Source: Bacteroidales bacterium
GTDB lineage: Bacteria; Bacteroidota; Bacteroidia; Bacteroidales; UBA7960
Direction of reading: 5' to 3'
NCBI GenBank assembly: GCA_003550725.1
Contig: PUKZ01000095.1
Span: forward strand, 62,001 to 126,000
DNA: 64,000 bases
Shown here in pieces: positions 9,310-18,897 of the stretch. The position numbers and the translations under genes are program-made. The notes under the pieces are model-generated. The model was not told the DNA's origin and ran no database searches. It saw nothing but the letters and a program-made list of their open reading frames with translations. Within the stretch, counting starts at the first letter, position 1; each line of letters opens with the position of its first letter.

Positions 9310-10101
9310 ATGAAGCAATACCTGTATTTATTGTCTTATGTGCTTGATAATGGTACAATCAAAAAAGACAGAACCGGCACCGGCACAAAAAGTGTTTTTG
9401 GTTATCAAATGCGTTTTAATCTTAATGAAGGGTTTCCTTTATTAACCACAAAAAAGCTTCATTTGCGTTCTATAATTCATGAACTTTTATGGTTTTTGAA
9501 AGGTGACACCAATATTAAGTATCTCAAAGATAACAGAGTATCAATATGGGATGAATGGGCAGACGAAAATGGTGACCTTGGGCCGATTTACGGTGCACAA
9601 TGGCGAAGCTGGAAATCGGGTGAGCAAGTTGTTGACCAAATTTCCAGGCTTATTGAACAAATAAAACATAACCCGGATAGTCGCAGGCTAATAGTAAATT
9701 CATGGAATGTAGGACAACTGGAACAAATGGCTTTACCACCGTGTCATGTGCTTTTTCAATTCTATGTAGCTGAAGGAAAATTATCATGTCAATTATACCA
9801 AAGAAGTGCAGACATTTTTATAGGAGTACCTTTTAATATTGCTTCTTACTCGCTTTTAACAATGATGATTGCTCAAACATGTGGTTTAAATTATGGCTAT
9901 TTTATACATACATTAGGCGATGCACACCTTTATCTTAACCATATCGAACAGGCCAATGAACAATTAAAAAGAAGTCCAAAAGCTTTACCGGTGATGAACA
10001 TTAACCCTGCAGTAAAAAGTATTTTTGATTTTAAATTTAACGATTTCGATCTTTCGGAATATGACCCTCATCCACATATAAAAGCACCTATAGCTGTTTA
10101 A
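9310..10101 (+). CDS. thyA: Thymidylate synthase
   Basis: 263 residues, close to the 264 of the E. coli enzyme. It methylates dUMP to dTMP using methylenetetrahydrofolate. The N-terminal dUMP phosphate loop ([19 protein letters not shown]), the catalytic Cys145 in [14 protein letters not shown], the following [20 protein letters not shown] segment and the [12 protein letters not shown] stretch are all intact. No folA gene adjoins it. The gene is convergent with ppiD, 50 bp away. A 6-bp inverted repeat (TAATGG at 10105, CCATTA at 10138) lies between them without a T-run. Confidence 0.98.
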   Translation: MKQYLYLLSYVLDNGTIKKDRTGTGTKSVFGYQMRFNLNEGFPLLTTKKLHLRSIIHELLWFLKGDTNIKYLKDNRVSIWDEWADENGDLGPIYGAQWRSWKSGEQVVDQISRLIEQIKHNPDSRRLIVNSWNVGQLEQMALPPCHVLFQFYVAEGKLSCQLYQRSADIFIGVPFNIASYSLLTMMIAQTCGLNYGYFIHTLGDAHLYLNHIEQANEQLKRSPKALPVMNINPAVKSIFDFKFNDFDLSEYDPHPHIKAPIAV

Positions 10102-10151
10102 AGCTAATGGATTGGTGATTTTTGCCTGTATAAAACCCCATTAATCATTAA

Positions 10152-12296
10152 TTAATAAAACCTGATCCTGTTATCTTTTATATCGGCATTCTTTTTGAGT
10201 GCTTCAATCACTTCATTTGCAACCCTGTTATTAAAAGTATTTTGCAATTGCCTGCGAATATTAGTCAAATCATCAGGTGCTATTACACTTTCTTTACCTG
10301 TAAGTTCAATAACAAAAACAGCATTATTTCCCTTAACAGGATCAGATATTTGATTTTCCTCTAAAGCAAAAGCTGCACCAATTACAACAGGTTCACGACC
10401 AAAACCCGGAAGGTTAGATGTTTCAAATTTTAGATTTTCTGCCTTATTTAATTCAAGTCCAAGGTTTTTGGCAACAATTTCAAGTGATTTATGCTCTTTC
10501 ATTTTTTCTTCAAATTTCCCGGCTATAATTTCAAATTTTTTGTCTCTTATTGCTATCCTTTTCATGTCATCCCTAATGTCATCAAGAGTAGGGACACCTT
10601 CTTTTCTGACATTTTTCAGTTTAGCCACGACAAATAAATCCTCGAAGTCGTATATTTGAGATATTTCTCCTTTCTTTGTCTCTTCATTAAAAGCCCATTG
10701 TATTATTTGACGGGCCTCTTGCACACCAGGAAGATTATTATCCATTTTGCCCAACTGTTCAGCTTCACGCATTGAATATCCTTTTTCTTTGGCAGCATTT
10801 TCGAAATCTTTTCCTTTTTCCCTTGCTAAAGCTGCAAAATCACTAACTTCTCTAAATACCTGCCTGTAAGTGCTGTTACTGGGTATGATCTCCCTGATAA
10901 TTTTGGCAACCTGAACTTTTTTGGAAGTTTGAGAATGATCGGTAATATGAATTATGTGAAACCCATAGTCAGTTTCTACTTTAACAATGTCACCAACACT
11001 ACCATTAGCAACTGCTTCATTAAATTCATGAATCATCTCTCCGTCATTAAACCAGTCAAGGTCGCCCTGGTTCATCGCGGCAGAAGGATCATCGGAAATT
11101 TGCATGGCAAGCTGTGGCAATTCCCCGGGGTTATTACGAACAACATCCAATAAAGAATCGGCCTTTTGTTTTGCCTGTGTTCGATCTCTAGCTATTTGCT
11201 GTTGCTGATCAGCCATAGATCCCATGTATGTAATTAATATATGGCTGGCGCGCATGGAGTCAGGCCTGTGTTGAATATCATTAAGCATTGCAACAACAAA
11301 AGCATTTTCTTGCTCATAAGGACCGTATGTAGTACCCCTGGGAGAATTGAACATTATAGAATCTATTTCAGAGGATAATTCACCCTTACTGTAATATTGC
11401 TCATCCATGCGCTCATCTGAAACAGCATTGACAAATCTTTCAGTATCATCAACCATCTGCAATTCTTCTTTCAGCTCAAGTATATCTTCTTTTATCTCAC
11501 GTCGGTCTTCTTCGGTCGGATAAACCGGAATAATAACATATTCCAGGTCACGTGTATGTTCCTGGCGATATTGGTTTTTATTCTCTTTATAAGCTTTTTT
11601 AATATCATTTTCTCCAATTTCAATATCATCATCTGAAATGGTATTATATCTTTGAGCAATAAACTGAATATCAGCAGTTTCGTTTTGACCTAAATAATCA
11701 ACATTAGCAAAAAAATCAGGAACAAAATATGATCTCTCTATTATATTTTTGTATTTCTCTTCTCTGCGTTCATTTTTTATATGCTGTTCAAGCATTAACC
11801 ACTGGTTTCGCATTTGTGGTTCCATCATGTCAATATTCTGAATAAAATTACGTACTTCTTCGGCTCTAAATTCACCGGTTTGTGGATCTGTAAAGCTTTG
11901 TACGATAAAAGGATGGGGATCTGAACCAACAACCATTTCCAGTAATTCTTCACCCGTAACATCAATACCGGTTTTTTCAAGCTCATTTTCCAGCAATATT
12001 TCATTTATTATATCCTCCCAAACCTGTTGCCGAATAAGAAAAAGCTCCTGATCACCAGGTGAAGACTCGCCGGTTTGTTGCTTCCAGCTTTCCAAATGTT
12101 GATTGAACCTTTCATCAAATTCCGGATATGAAATTGTAGTGTTATCTATTTCCGCAAGAATCATTTGTGCCCTGGCATCTCCACCCTGCCTTGGACCATA
12201 TTGAAACAAATCACCCAAAACAAATGCAGCAAGACCTACACCTATGATAGCTATTAGTAAGCCGGAATAACTTCTTATTTTTCCTATTAAAGCCAT
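10152..12296 (-). CDS. PpiD/SurA-like periplasmic peptidyl-prolyl isomerase, membrane anchored
   Basis: 714 residues. An N-terminal transmembrane anchor (~12-31, GLLIAIIGVGLAAFVLGDLF) is followed by a SurA_N-like helical chaperone region. A parvulin (PpiC-type) domain runs from about residue 345 to 455 (RASHILITYM, then GDLDWFNDGEMIHEFNEA and DYGFHIIHITD). A second, degenerate parvulin-like region follows towards the C-terminus. The protein should sit in the inner membrane and help fold exported proteins. It is the last gene of the coaX-to-ppiD envelope cluster but has its own promoter (12326-12357). Confidence 0.93.
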   Translation of the reverse strand: MALIGKIRSYSGLLIAIIGVGLAAFVLGDLFQYGPRQGGDARAQMILAEIDNTTISYPEFDERFNQHLESWKQQTGESSPGDQELFLIRQQVWEDIINEILLENELEKTGIDVTGEELLEMVVGSDPHPFIVQSFTDPQTGEFRAEEVRNFIQNIDMMEPQMRNQWLMLEQHIKNERREEKYKNIIERSYFVPDFFANVDYLGQNETADIQFIAQRYNTISDDDIEIGENDIKKAYKENKNQYRQEHTRDLEYVIIPVYPTEEDRREIKEDILELKEELQMVDDTERFVNAVSDERMDEQYYSKGELSSEIDSIMFNSPRGTTYGPYEQENAFVVAMLNDIQHRPDSMRASHILITYMGSMADQQQQIARDRTQAKQKADSLLDVVRNNPGELPQLAMQISDDPSAAMNQGDLDWFNDGEMIHEFNEAVANGSVGDIVKVETDYGFHIIHITDHSQTSKKVQVAKIIREIIPSNSTYRQVFREVSDFAALAREKGKDFENAAKEKGYSMREAEQLGKMDNNLPGVQEARQIIQWAFNEETKKGEISQIYDFEDLFVVAKLKNVRKEGVPTLDDIRDDMKRIAIRDKKFEIIAGKFEEKMKEHKSLEIVAKNLGLELNKAENLKFETSNLPGFGREPVVIGAAFALEENQISDPVKGNNAVFVIELTGKESVIAPDDLTNIRRQLQNTFNNRVANEVIEALKKNADIKDNRIRFY

Positions 12297-12611
12297 AATT
12301 TTTTATTATTTTATAAATTAATGTGCAAAATTAATACAAAATATACACTTTACACAATAGTGCTAAAAAAAGATTCCCTAAGAAATATTAAATAATCTAA
12401 TTTTTTTTTGAAACTATATTTTAACACTATCTTCCGGTTAATAGTTTAAAAATTAAATGATTACAAATTATGATTATTTATACCTATAAATCATGCCTTT
12501 CGACAAGTTAAGTTCATGATATATGGCAAGATTAATTCTTAACCGGTCTCTCGTGATATTTCACAGAATTTTGGCGTTTGATTATTATTACCAACACCAT
12601 AAATAATCATA
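12297..12611. other. Intergenic region upstream of ppiD, 315 bp
   Basis: Contains the ppiD promoter. An 8-bp inverted repeat at 12579-12609 (TGATTATT/AATAATCA) lies directly after the CNNM gene stop. A short stretch near 12500-12525 (TTTCGACAAG...TTCATGATA) is reminiscent of REP-like elements in this phylum. No gene is seen. Confidence 0.45.
12326..12357 (-). promoter_or_regulatory. Promoter of ppiD
   Basis: On the minus strand TTG (complement of 12355-12357), a 21-base spacer, then TAATTTTG (complement of 12326-12333). The box ends 29 bases before the ATG at 12296. It fits the Bacteroidota consensus well. Confidence 0.62.
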
Positions 12612-13880
12612 TTATTGTTTATCGGTAATTTTTATTAATACTTGCTCAACACGAGTTTCAGAAACCTGGAGAACTTTAAGTAAAAGCCCATCAATTTCAA
12701 TCTCCTGATTTTTTTCAGGTATACTCTCGTAATAATTCACAATCAAGCCGCCAAGAGTTTCATATTCTTCTGATTCAGGCAGGTTCAAATTATATTTTTC
12801 ATTTAGAAAATCTATTTCTAAACGTGCTGAAAAAACAAACTCATTTTCGGAAATGGATTTTTCAATCATATTATCAACATCATATTCATCATCAATTTCT
12901 CCAAATATTTCCTCCATAACATCTTCAATAGTAATTAGGCCACTGGTGCCGCCAAACTCATCAACAACAATTGCTATGCTTTTTCTTTGCTGTATAAAAC
13001 TTTTTAAAAGTTTGTTAGCATGCATTGTTTCGGGTACAAGCATAATTGGACGTATTATAGAGTCAAGCCTTGTAGGATTTTTAAAAAAGTCGAACGCATG
13101 AATATATCCTGTAATATTGTCGATATTATCTTTATAAGTAATAACTTTTGATAACCCGGTTTCATGCATTCTTGCCCTGACAGTTTGCATGTCATCTTTT
13201 TCTTCAACGGCAACTATTTCGGTACGGGGGATCATACATTCACGCAATTTGGTTGTCGGAAATTCTATCGCGTTACGAAAAATTTGAATCTCATGACTTG
13301 GTTGTTGCTGTTGAAAATTAACCTCACCAAATTCTTTGATATAATTATCAATATCAACAATATCAAATGCCTTACTGTCTTTTGAAATATTAACGCCAAA
13401 CAATTTGATAAGTATAAATTCTCCTGCTTTTATAGTAACCAAAATAATCGGATACAAAAGGTAATAAAACAAATGAACAGGTATTGCGAACAAATTTAAA
13501 GTGTTATTAGGATTAATGCGAATTAAAGCTTTTGGAATGAATTCAGCAAAAATCAAAATAATTATTGATGAAATAACTGTTTGAATTATTAAAGTAACCC
13601 CCTCAGAATAAATGCCTGCAGGAAAGATTTCTAAAACTAAATTAGCAAAAGCAATACCGTAAATTACCAAAGCTATATTGTTTCCAACAAGCATGGTAGA
13701 AATAAACCTGGACTCATCCTTTGTAAACTTTGACAAAAGTCTTGCAGCGAATCCCCCACTTTTTTTGTCAACTTCAACCTTTAATTTATTCGCAGAAACA
13801 AAAGCTATCTCCATGCCCGAAAAAAAAGCAGAGAAAATCAAACTAATAATAATGAGCAAAAAAATGGAATAACTATCCAC
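12612..13880 (-). CDS. CNNM/CBS/CorC-domain membrane protein (hemolysin/HlyC-CorC family)
   Basis: 422 residues. The N-terminal ~190 residues form a CNNM (DUF21) domain of about four membrane helices (FSAFFSGMEIAFVSANKL at the start). Tandem CBS domains follow (~205-330; CMIPRTEIVAVEE, then SIAIVVDEFGGTSGLITIED). The end is a CorC/HlyC domain (~345-422; EYETLGGLIV). Family members are implicated in Mg2+ or Co2+ efflux; the hemolysin name is historical. GldE of gliding bacteria belongs to the same superfamily, but no gldD is next door, so I do not assign gldE. It lies between lptC and ppiD, each intergenic gap being over 300 bp. Confidence 0.9.
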   Translation of the reverse strand: MDSYSIFLLIIISLIFSAFFSGMEIAFVSANKLKVEVDKKSGGFAARLLSKFTKDESRFISTMLVGNNIALVIYGIAFANLVLEIFPAGIYSEGVTLIIQTVISSIIILIFAEFIPKALIRINPNNTLNLFAIPVHLFYYLLYPIILVTIKAGEFILIKLFGVNISKDSKAFDIVDIDNYIKEFGEVNFQQQQPSHEIQIFRNAIEFPTTKLRECMIPRTEIVAVEEKDDMQTVRARMHETGLSKVITYKDNIDNITGYIHAFDFFKNPTRLDSIIRPIMLVPETMHANKLLKSFIQQRKSIAIVVDEFGGTSGLITIEDVMEEIFGEIDDEYDVDNMIEKSISENEFVFSARLEIDFLNEKYNLNLPESEEYETLGGLIVNYYESIPEKNQEIEIDGLLLKVLQVSETRVEQVLIKITDKQ

Positions 13881-13907
13881 AGATTAATTTATTTTTATTT
13901 CTAATAA

Positions 13908-13915
13908 CAAAGTTA
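13908..13915 (-). promoter_or_regulatory. Bacteroidota -7 box (TAACTTTG) for the CNNM gene
   Basis: The complement of 13908-13915 is TAACTTTG, ending 27 bases before the ATG at 13880. I see no convincing TTG at the expected upstream distance. Confidence 0.42.
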
Positions 13916-14129
13916 AAAAAATAACTATTGAAATCATTGAAATGTTTATTGGTTTATCAATTAATATGCAAAACCAATTAAAAGATTTGGTCTATTATTA
14001 TTTATTTAAACACCCTATAGGAATTCAGAATATTAAATAAATCAATTTGTTTTATTTTTTATCTAAATAAGCTTAGGCCAACAATCTGCTTTATAAGAAT
14101 TTGCATTTTATTTAATACTTAGATATTTA

Positions 14130-14290
14130 AATTTTTAGTTACAGGTAATCCTGAAAAATCATGATTAAGTTGCCGCTCAACATATAACAAGTATCGGGTT
14201 TTACTTAATTGACCTATCACAAATCAACAAATCGATTTTTGCAATTTATTTCATAACTCATCACTCACAACTCGTTACACCTTACCATTA
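14130..14290. repeat. Dispersed intergenic repeat, copy A
   Basis: The stretch from 14132 to about 14212 aligns with 60853-60935. Shared blocks in order are TTTTTAGT, ACAGGTA, GAAAAATC, TGCCG, TCAA, ATAAC, CGGGT and TTAATT, with substitutions between them. A following ACTCACAACT block is also shared but spaced differently. It contains no ORF of note. The family is not identified. Confidence 0.55.
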
Positions 14291-14310
14291 TTGGTTAATG
14301 AGGGGTTCAT

Positions 14311-14895
14311 TTATTTTGTTGAAGGATCTTCAATAGTAAAAGTACCGGTAGGGTTTTTAATTTTCCACTTTTCAAATCTTTCGTCAGATTCAAATCCTTC
14401 GCCGTAAAGAACTTCTGTTTCTGTTGTAATTTTGACAAATTTTTCAGAATATATTATTTTTTCATTTTGATCCCAGATCAAATGCTCAGTATTTAGTTTT
14501 TCATTAAACTCATTGATAGCAACTACATCATTTTTGGCTTCAATAATATTTCTTTCATCATAACTTATTGCATAGTTAGCTCTGATTCTTGAAGAGGGTT
14601 TCATGAGAGAGTCGAAGAACACGACCTCAAGGCCTTCGGGAAGTTCCATAAAAGGGTCATCAACGTCATAACGCTCCATTAAAGGTGCTTCAATTATAAC
14701 TTTGGGGCTGGCATAAGAGCTTTGAATAATTTTTAAATCATATATTGACTCCGTTGGTTCTTCATTTTTTGCCGTTATTGTTTCAATAGTTTCAAGGTCG
14801 GTTTGACAAGATAAAAGCATTGCCAATCCAAATAGAATGGCAATGCTTTTTTTTAGAAAAAAGTGTAATGACAATAAGTTTGATTGTCTTTTCAT
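14311..14895 (-). CDS. lptC: LPS export ABC transporter periplasmic protein LptC
   Basis: 194 residues. The N-terminus carries a lipoprotein signal ending in LLSC with Cys30 as the lipidation site, unlike the simple membrane anchor of E. coli LptC. The rest is the LptC beta-jelly-roll strand pattern (SIYDLKIIQSSYASPKVII, LPEGLEVVFFD, RANYAISYDE, FVKITTETEVLYGEGFESDE). It would pass LPS from LptB2FG towards LptA/D. The start lies 2 bp after the TPR gene stop, so the two are translated from one message. Confidence 0.9.
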   Translation of the reverse strand: MKRQSNLLSLHFFLKKSIAILFGLAMLLSCQTDLETIETITAKNEEPTESIYDLKIIQSSYASPKVIIEAPLMERYDVDDPFMELPEGLEVVFFDSLMKPSSRIRANYAISYDERNIIEAKNDVVAINEFNEKLNTEHLIWDQNEKIIYSEKFVKITTETEVLYGEGFESDERFEKWKIKNPTGTFTIEDPSTK

Positions 14896-14897
14896 GA

Positions 14898-16355
14898 TTA
14901 TCTCGCTCTTACACGAGTTGTTTCATTAATCCAACCTTCCACTTTATAGGTGTCACCTTCTTCGTAGCCTTGGAAGAAAATAGATTCCAGGTCGGGAAAA
15001 TATTGTCGATAAGTATCAATATACTCTGTTACGCGATCTTCAAAATCAGGATCAGAGTCAACTTCCCTGGCTTTAATAAATTTATCAACAGCTGCCCAAT
15101 AACCAACTCTTTTAGTAAACTCACAATCGCCTAAATCTTCTGAAGTTTCGGCATACATTTCTCCTATGAGGAAATATGGCCTGCCTTCATCGGGTTTAAT
15201 TTCAGATGCTTTTAAAGCACTCTCTCTTGCCTGGACATATTGGCCAAGCTCTCTGTATAGGATCTCTGTTTTAAGGATATAGACCCGATATAGCTGTTCA
15301 TGATCCTCTTCTTTATCGAAAAGGTCAATGGCTTCTTTGTAATAATCAACGGCTTGTCTATAATTGTTTTTTTCTGTTTCGAGACGTCCCATACGCATAG
15401 CTGAAGACGCTGTTGGCCTTTTATTGTGCAGGTTAAGTGTTGCATAATAAAAAAGCTCTTCGTCTGTACAGTCAGCTTCATCCATCATTGATGTAATCTG
15501 CTCAAGCAATTCAAGACTATCAGGACTTGCATCAAACCGTGGTTGAAATGCCTCGATCAGAACTTCACATTTATAAAAAGGCCTGAACATTGACTCTATC
15601 TGGCTTTTAGATTGTTCATACCTGCTAGCCTCTTCAGGATTATGTTCTATATTGTGCTCCAATATTTTTATTGCCCTGTCATAAATATCGAATACTTTTA
15701 CATCATCTTTAACTCCTGCACGGGCAAGGCGAGAGCCTGTTTGCATATTAACAACTATCACATCAACTCTTGACTCTTCTTCTTCTAAATCAATAGATCG
15801 ATCTGTCAAATCAAATATCTTCTGGATGTTTTCGTCGGGAGCTAAAGTATAAAGATCAACTCCTTTGCGTCCCAAAACAAATCCCTCCCTGTCAAAATGT
15901 TTGATACGCTTATCATGAAGCCACATCAGAGAATCAACCAAAGCATCTTCTTTATCCGGATCATCAACTTCATTGAAACGATGCCTTAAAATTCTTGAAC
16001 CGTGTATATATAAATTTTGTGTAGCTTTCGGGCAAATAGTAATTGCTTTTTTCCATGGCTCATAAGCTAATTCATAATTGTTTTGTCTGTAATACTCCAT
16101 ATATAAAGACAAATTCCGCACGCACTGTATGCTGTCTTCTTCTGTATCACCATACCTCGAAGGCTGAAATCCATTTTCTTCGAGAGTATCCATTTGATCA
16201 TTATTTTGCCTTAAATTATCATTGTGAGCAAAAGACCCTACTTCTGCACTACCATTTATCCCATACGATACACTTGATTGATTTGTCGAAAAACAACCCG
16301 TAAATGTTGCCAAGGTTAAAACAGCGAATACATTTATTACTAATTTCAATTTCAT
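14898..16355 (-). CDS. TPR-repeat lipoprotein of the lptC cluster
   Basis: 485 residues with a lipoprotein-type leader (TFTGC, Cys21; the -3 Phe is atypical). The remainder is mostly helical with several degenerate tetratricopeptide repeats. The clearest are at ~310-420 (YRQAVDYYKEAIDLFDKEED, YVQARESALKASEIKPDEGR, AAVDKFIKAREVD). TPRs usually mediate protein-protein contacts; no catalytic motif is seen. The conserved place between the OMP gene and lptC suggests an envelope-assembly role, but the function is not established. Confidence 0.85.
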   Translation of the reverse strand: MKLKLVINVFAVLTLATFTGCFSTNQSSVSYGINGSAEVGSFAHNDNLRQNNDQMDTLEENGFQPSRYGDTEEDSIQCVRNLSLYMEYYRQNNYELAYEPWKKAITICPKATQNLYIHGSRILRHRFNEVDDPDKEDALVDSLMWLHDKRIKHFDREGFVLGRKGVDLYTLAPDENIQKIFDLTDRSIDLEEEESRVDVIVVNMQTGSRLARAGVKDDVKVFDIYDRAIKILEHNIEHNPEEASRYEQSKSQIESMFRPFYKCEVLIEAFQPRFDASPDSLELLEQITSMMDEADCTDEELFYYATLNLHNKRPTASSAMRMGRLETEKNNYRQAVDYYKEAIDLFDKEEDHEQLYRVYILKTEILYRELGQYVQARESALKASEIKPDEGRPYFLIGEMYAETSEDLGDCEFTKRVGYWAAVDKFIKAREVDSDPDFEDRVTEYIDTYRQYFPDLESIFFQGYEEGDTYKVEGWINETTRVRAR

Positions 16356-16410
16356 TTTTTACTATTTGTTTTTATTATAATATAATTAATATTTATTGTT
16401 TAAAAAGTTC

Positions 16411-17706
16411 TTAATAAAATTTTCTCCTGATAAACCATCGCTCATATATGTTTATACCAAAGTTAATGCGGTAAAAATCCTCTTTTATCAAATTATTATC
16501 AGTAGTTCCGCGTTGTGCATATTCAAAACCTATTGTAACTCCATTGCGACTTCTTCTTATAGGCATATGTATGCCAAAATTTATGCCAAATTCATCAAAA
16601 GAATAATCATTTACGTTTAAATGTGACTGGCCGTAGCTAATTCCACCCATATAATCAGCATTACTGAAGACGGTAGAATAAGTCTCAACTGTAGGAGAGT
16701 ACTTAAAACCTATAGCGATGTTATACATATCCTGAAGTTCGTCACTACTGCCAAACCTCTGGTAGTTTTCCCAGTTTTGCCAATTAACATCAAGCCCTCC
16801 ACTCCAATTTTCATTGTATGTAAGCCAGGTCCCAACACCAATATTTCTTGGAATAACCAGTTCACCTTCCCGTTCTTCACTCTTATAGCTTAAAGTATCG
16901 AGATTTATAGTACCGGGCAATTCTCTTTGAACCAAATTTGACCGGCTAATATCCAAATTTGTATCATGGCCATAAGTTACTCCAAATGTTATTTGGCGAT
17001 TTTCATCAAATCTTCGCTGATATTGCAGACCATACCCAAAAATAAGGCCATTAATGTTATCGGCATCTGTCTTGTATGTACGGAAAAACCCCGGCAGCCC
17101 TTCATCGGATGATATGGTTATTCTATCTTCTATTTTACCAAAAATAAAAGATGTATTAACACCTAATGAAAATCCCTCAAATAATTCCACGGCAGTTCCC
17201 AAAAATACTTCATTCAAGCCTCCTGACCCTTCATAGAGATAGTTTATGGTTCCAAGATCCCCATGATTTTTTTGATCCAATACTTTATAACCCACAAGGC
17301 TAAAAGGCTTCAAACCAGCACCAATTGATAATCTTTTGCCTAAAGGAAAGCTCAATGCAATATTTCCAAGAGAAGAGTAATTAGATATTTGTTCCTGAGT
17401 CTTTGTTTCCTGCTGATAAAAATGTGAATACCCTATAGCCTCAAATATAAAAGAGGTAGTGTCTGTTGCCGAATATGATGCAGGATTTAAGTAATTAACA
17501 GTACGGTTGTCGCGATAACCATACCCAATACCTCCCATACCCAAATTGCGTGAAAGCTTATGGTTATTTATTTCGCCTATACCATACTTTGAATATGGTG
17601 ATATTATCCGGGTTTGCGAATTTATTGGTATGCTGGTCAAAATTAATATTAAAGCTGCCAATAAACTATATACCCTTTTATTTGTTTTGATTATGTAAGT
17701 GGACAT
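16411..17706 (-). CDS. Outer-membrane beta-barrel protein (OmpP1/FadL/PorV-like)
   Basis: 431 residues. A signal peptide (SLLAALILILTSIPINSQ) is followed by alternating hydrophobic strands. An N-terminal plug-like segment resembles FadL/PorV proteins (SPYSKYGIGEINN, RNLGMGGIGYGYRD, YLNPASYSA), and the chain ends in an aromatic-basic strand (RWFIRRKFY). The ATG overlaps the end of coaX by 29 bases, which implies translational coupling. The cargo is unknown; the family includes fatty-acid transporters and T9SS shuttle components, and context does not decide. Confidence 0.82.
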   Translation of the reverse strand: MSTYIIKTNKRVYSLLAALILILTSIPINSQTRIISPYSKYGIGEINNHKLSRNLGMGGIGYGYRDNRTVNYLNPASYSATDTTSFIFEAIGYSHFYQQETKTQEQISNYSSLGNIALSFPLGKRLSIGAGLKPFSLVGYKVLDQKNHGDLGTINYLYEGSGGLNEVFLGTAVELFEGFSLGVNTSFIFGKIEDRITISSDEGLPGFFRTYKTDADNINGLIFGYGLQYQRRFDENRQITFGVTYGHDTNLDISRSNLVQRELPGTINLDTLSYKSEEREGELVIPRNIGVGTWLTYNENWSGGLDVNWQNWENYQRFGSSDELQDMYNIAIGFKYSPTVETYSTVFSNADYMGGISYGQSHLNVNDYSFDEFGINFGIHMPIRRSRNGVTIGFEYAQRGTTDNNLIKEDFYRINFGINIYERWFIRRKFY

Positions 17707-18421
17707 TATATTTTAAAATTTCATTCAATCCGTATAAAACAATTTTTTCAAATGCAAATATCCTATTTTTTAGTTTTTTATCAAAAAAAAATAAATCACC
17801 CCCACAAAAAACCACTTTTAAGCCTGAATATAGCTCCTTATACCGGTTAATAGACTCATCTACTTCGGCCAATGCACCGTTAATTACGCCAGCCAAAATA
17901 GATTCTTTAGTTGTTGTTCCGCAAAAATAATCAATTTCTGTTATTTCAAGTAACGGGAGTTTACCGGTAAAATTATGCAATGCTTTAAATCGCATATTTA
18001 ATCCGGGAGAAATGCTCCCCCCAATATACTTTTTATCATAAGTAATTAAATCATACGTTATACATGTTCCTGCATCAATAACAAGAACATTTTTGCCGGG
18101 GATGAAAGCTGATGCACCGACCACCGCAGCCAACCTATCCATACCAAGTGTTTCGGGGGTTTTATAATAATTTTTAATTGGTATAGGAGTTTTATAGTCT
18201 AAGTTAACAAAAAAACAATCATCCGATAATACCGGAATGATATTGACATTGTTTTTTTTCACGGATGATAATATAACAGCATTAATTTTACATGAATCCA
18301 AAAGATTTTTAATACTCTCTTCCGTAAAATTTTCATAAACCTCTACACTGAGCAATTCTTTATCGTCAAAAAAAGCTGCTTTTACAAAAGAATTACCTAT
18401 ATCAATAATAAGATTGGTCAT
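17678..18421 (-). CDS. coaX: Type III pantothenate kinase
   Basis: 247 residues. It phosphorylates pantothenate in the first step of coenzyme A synthesis. ASKHA-fold motifs are intact: PHOSPHATE1 (LIIDIGNSFVKAAFFD at the N-terminus), the GMDRLAAVVGA stretch, PHOSPHATE2 (VLVIDAGTCITYDLI), GGSISPGLNMRFKALHNFT and a C-terminal VVFCGGD. Length fits the family. It is the first gene of the minus-strand run to lptC. A TAACTTTG box lies 30 bases upstream (18451-18458). Confidence 0.95.
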   Translation of the reverse strand: MTNLIIDIGNSFVKAAFFDDKELLSVEVYENFTEESIKNLLDSCKINAVILSSVKKNNVNIIPVLSDDCFFVNLDYKTPIPIKNYYKTPETLGMDRLAAVVGASAFIPGKNVLVIDAGTCITYDLITYDKKYIGGSISPGLNMRFKALHNFTGKLPLLEITEIDYFCGTTTKESILAGVINGALAEVDESINRYKELYSGLKVVFCGGDLFFFDKKLKNRIFAFEKIVLYGLNEILKYNVHLHNQNK

Positions 18422-18450
18422 TTTTTAATTTATGATGATGCTAAACTTGC

Positions 18451-18458
18451 CAAAGTTA
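18451..18458 (-). promoter_or_regulatory. Bacteroidota -7 box (TAACTTTG) for coaX
   Basis: The complement of 18451-18458 reads TAACTTTG, 29 bases from the coaX ATG. The expected upstream TTG is not clear. Confidence 0.42.
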
Positions 18459-18558
18459 ATAAAGAGGCTTGAAATTTAGTTTGAAAAAACATAAAAAAAT
18501 ATAAAAAGTGACTTTTGAAAATTTTATCAAAAATTTTTTAAAAAAATCACAAAACAGA

Positions 18559-18589
18559 TTGCCTATTTAAAAATGATTATTTACTTTTG
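18559..18589 (+). promoter_or_regulatory. Promoter of the tRNA-Phe gene
   Basis: TTG at 18559-18561, a 20-base spacer, and TACTTTTG at 18582-18589 give a strong match to the Bacteroidota promoter. The tRNA begins at 18611, about 20 bases after the box, leaving a very short leader. Confidence 0.68.
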
Positions 18590-18610
18590 TGCCGCTCAAA
18601 TAAAATTTTA

Positions 18611-18683
<73 letters not shown>

Positions 18684-18690
18684 CTGTCAG

Positions 18691-18742
18691 CCCTGAAGGA
18701 TTGAAAACTTAAATTGTAAAGTTCAGCCTTTCAGGGTTTTTT
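18691..18742 (+). terminator. Terminator after tRNA-Phe
   Basis: CCCTGAAGG (18691-18699) pairs with CCTTTCAGGG (18727-18736) allowing one bulge, and is followed by a run of six T. The long loop contains a secondary pairing (GAAAACTT with AAGTTC). It starts 8 bases after the tRNA. Confidence 0.8.
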
Positions 18743-18897
18743 ATGCGGTCGAATTAACAAACTTAAACAATGTTCAAGTTTTTGTTATCTGAAGCCCTCG
18801 CCTGACAATGATAAACAAAAGAGTAAAAACTCGGCCTTTACTTACTCACAACCGAAGGAAAAATTTTTCAGTTCTATTTGATAGCCAGTCAATTTAA

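Larger units (their letters stand above)
13881..14310. other. Intergenic region between lptC and the CNNM gene, 430 bp
   Basis: Non-coding and AT-rich. It holds a TAACTTTG box on the minus strand (13908-13915) for the CNNM gene and copy A of a dispersed repeat (see 14130-14290). It splits what is otherwise a tight gene run. Confidence 0.5.

Noticed and set aside
12579-12609. Inverted repeat after the CNNM gene as a terminator
   Set aside because: On the minus strand the stem is followed by AAACGCC and not by a T-run.
18743-18897. Second RNA gene beside tRNA-Phe
   Set aside because: Only a weak AACAAACTT/AAGTTTTTGTT pairing is visible; no tRNA or known RNA signature.
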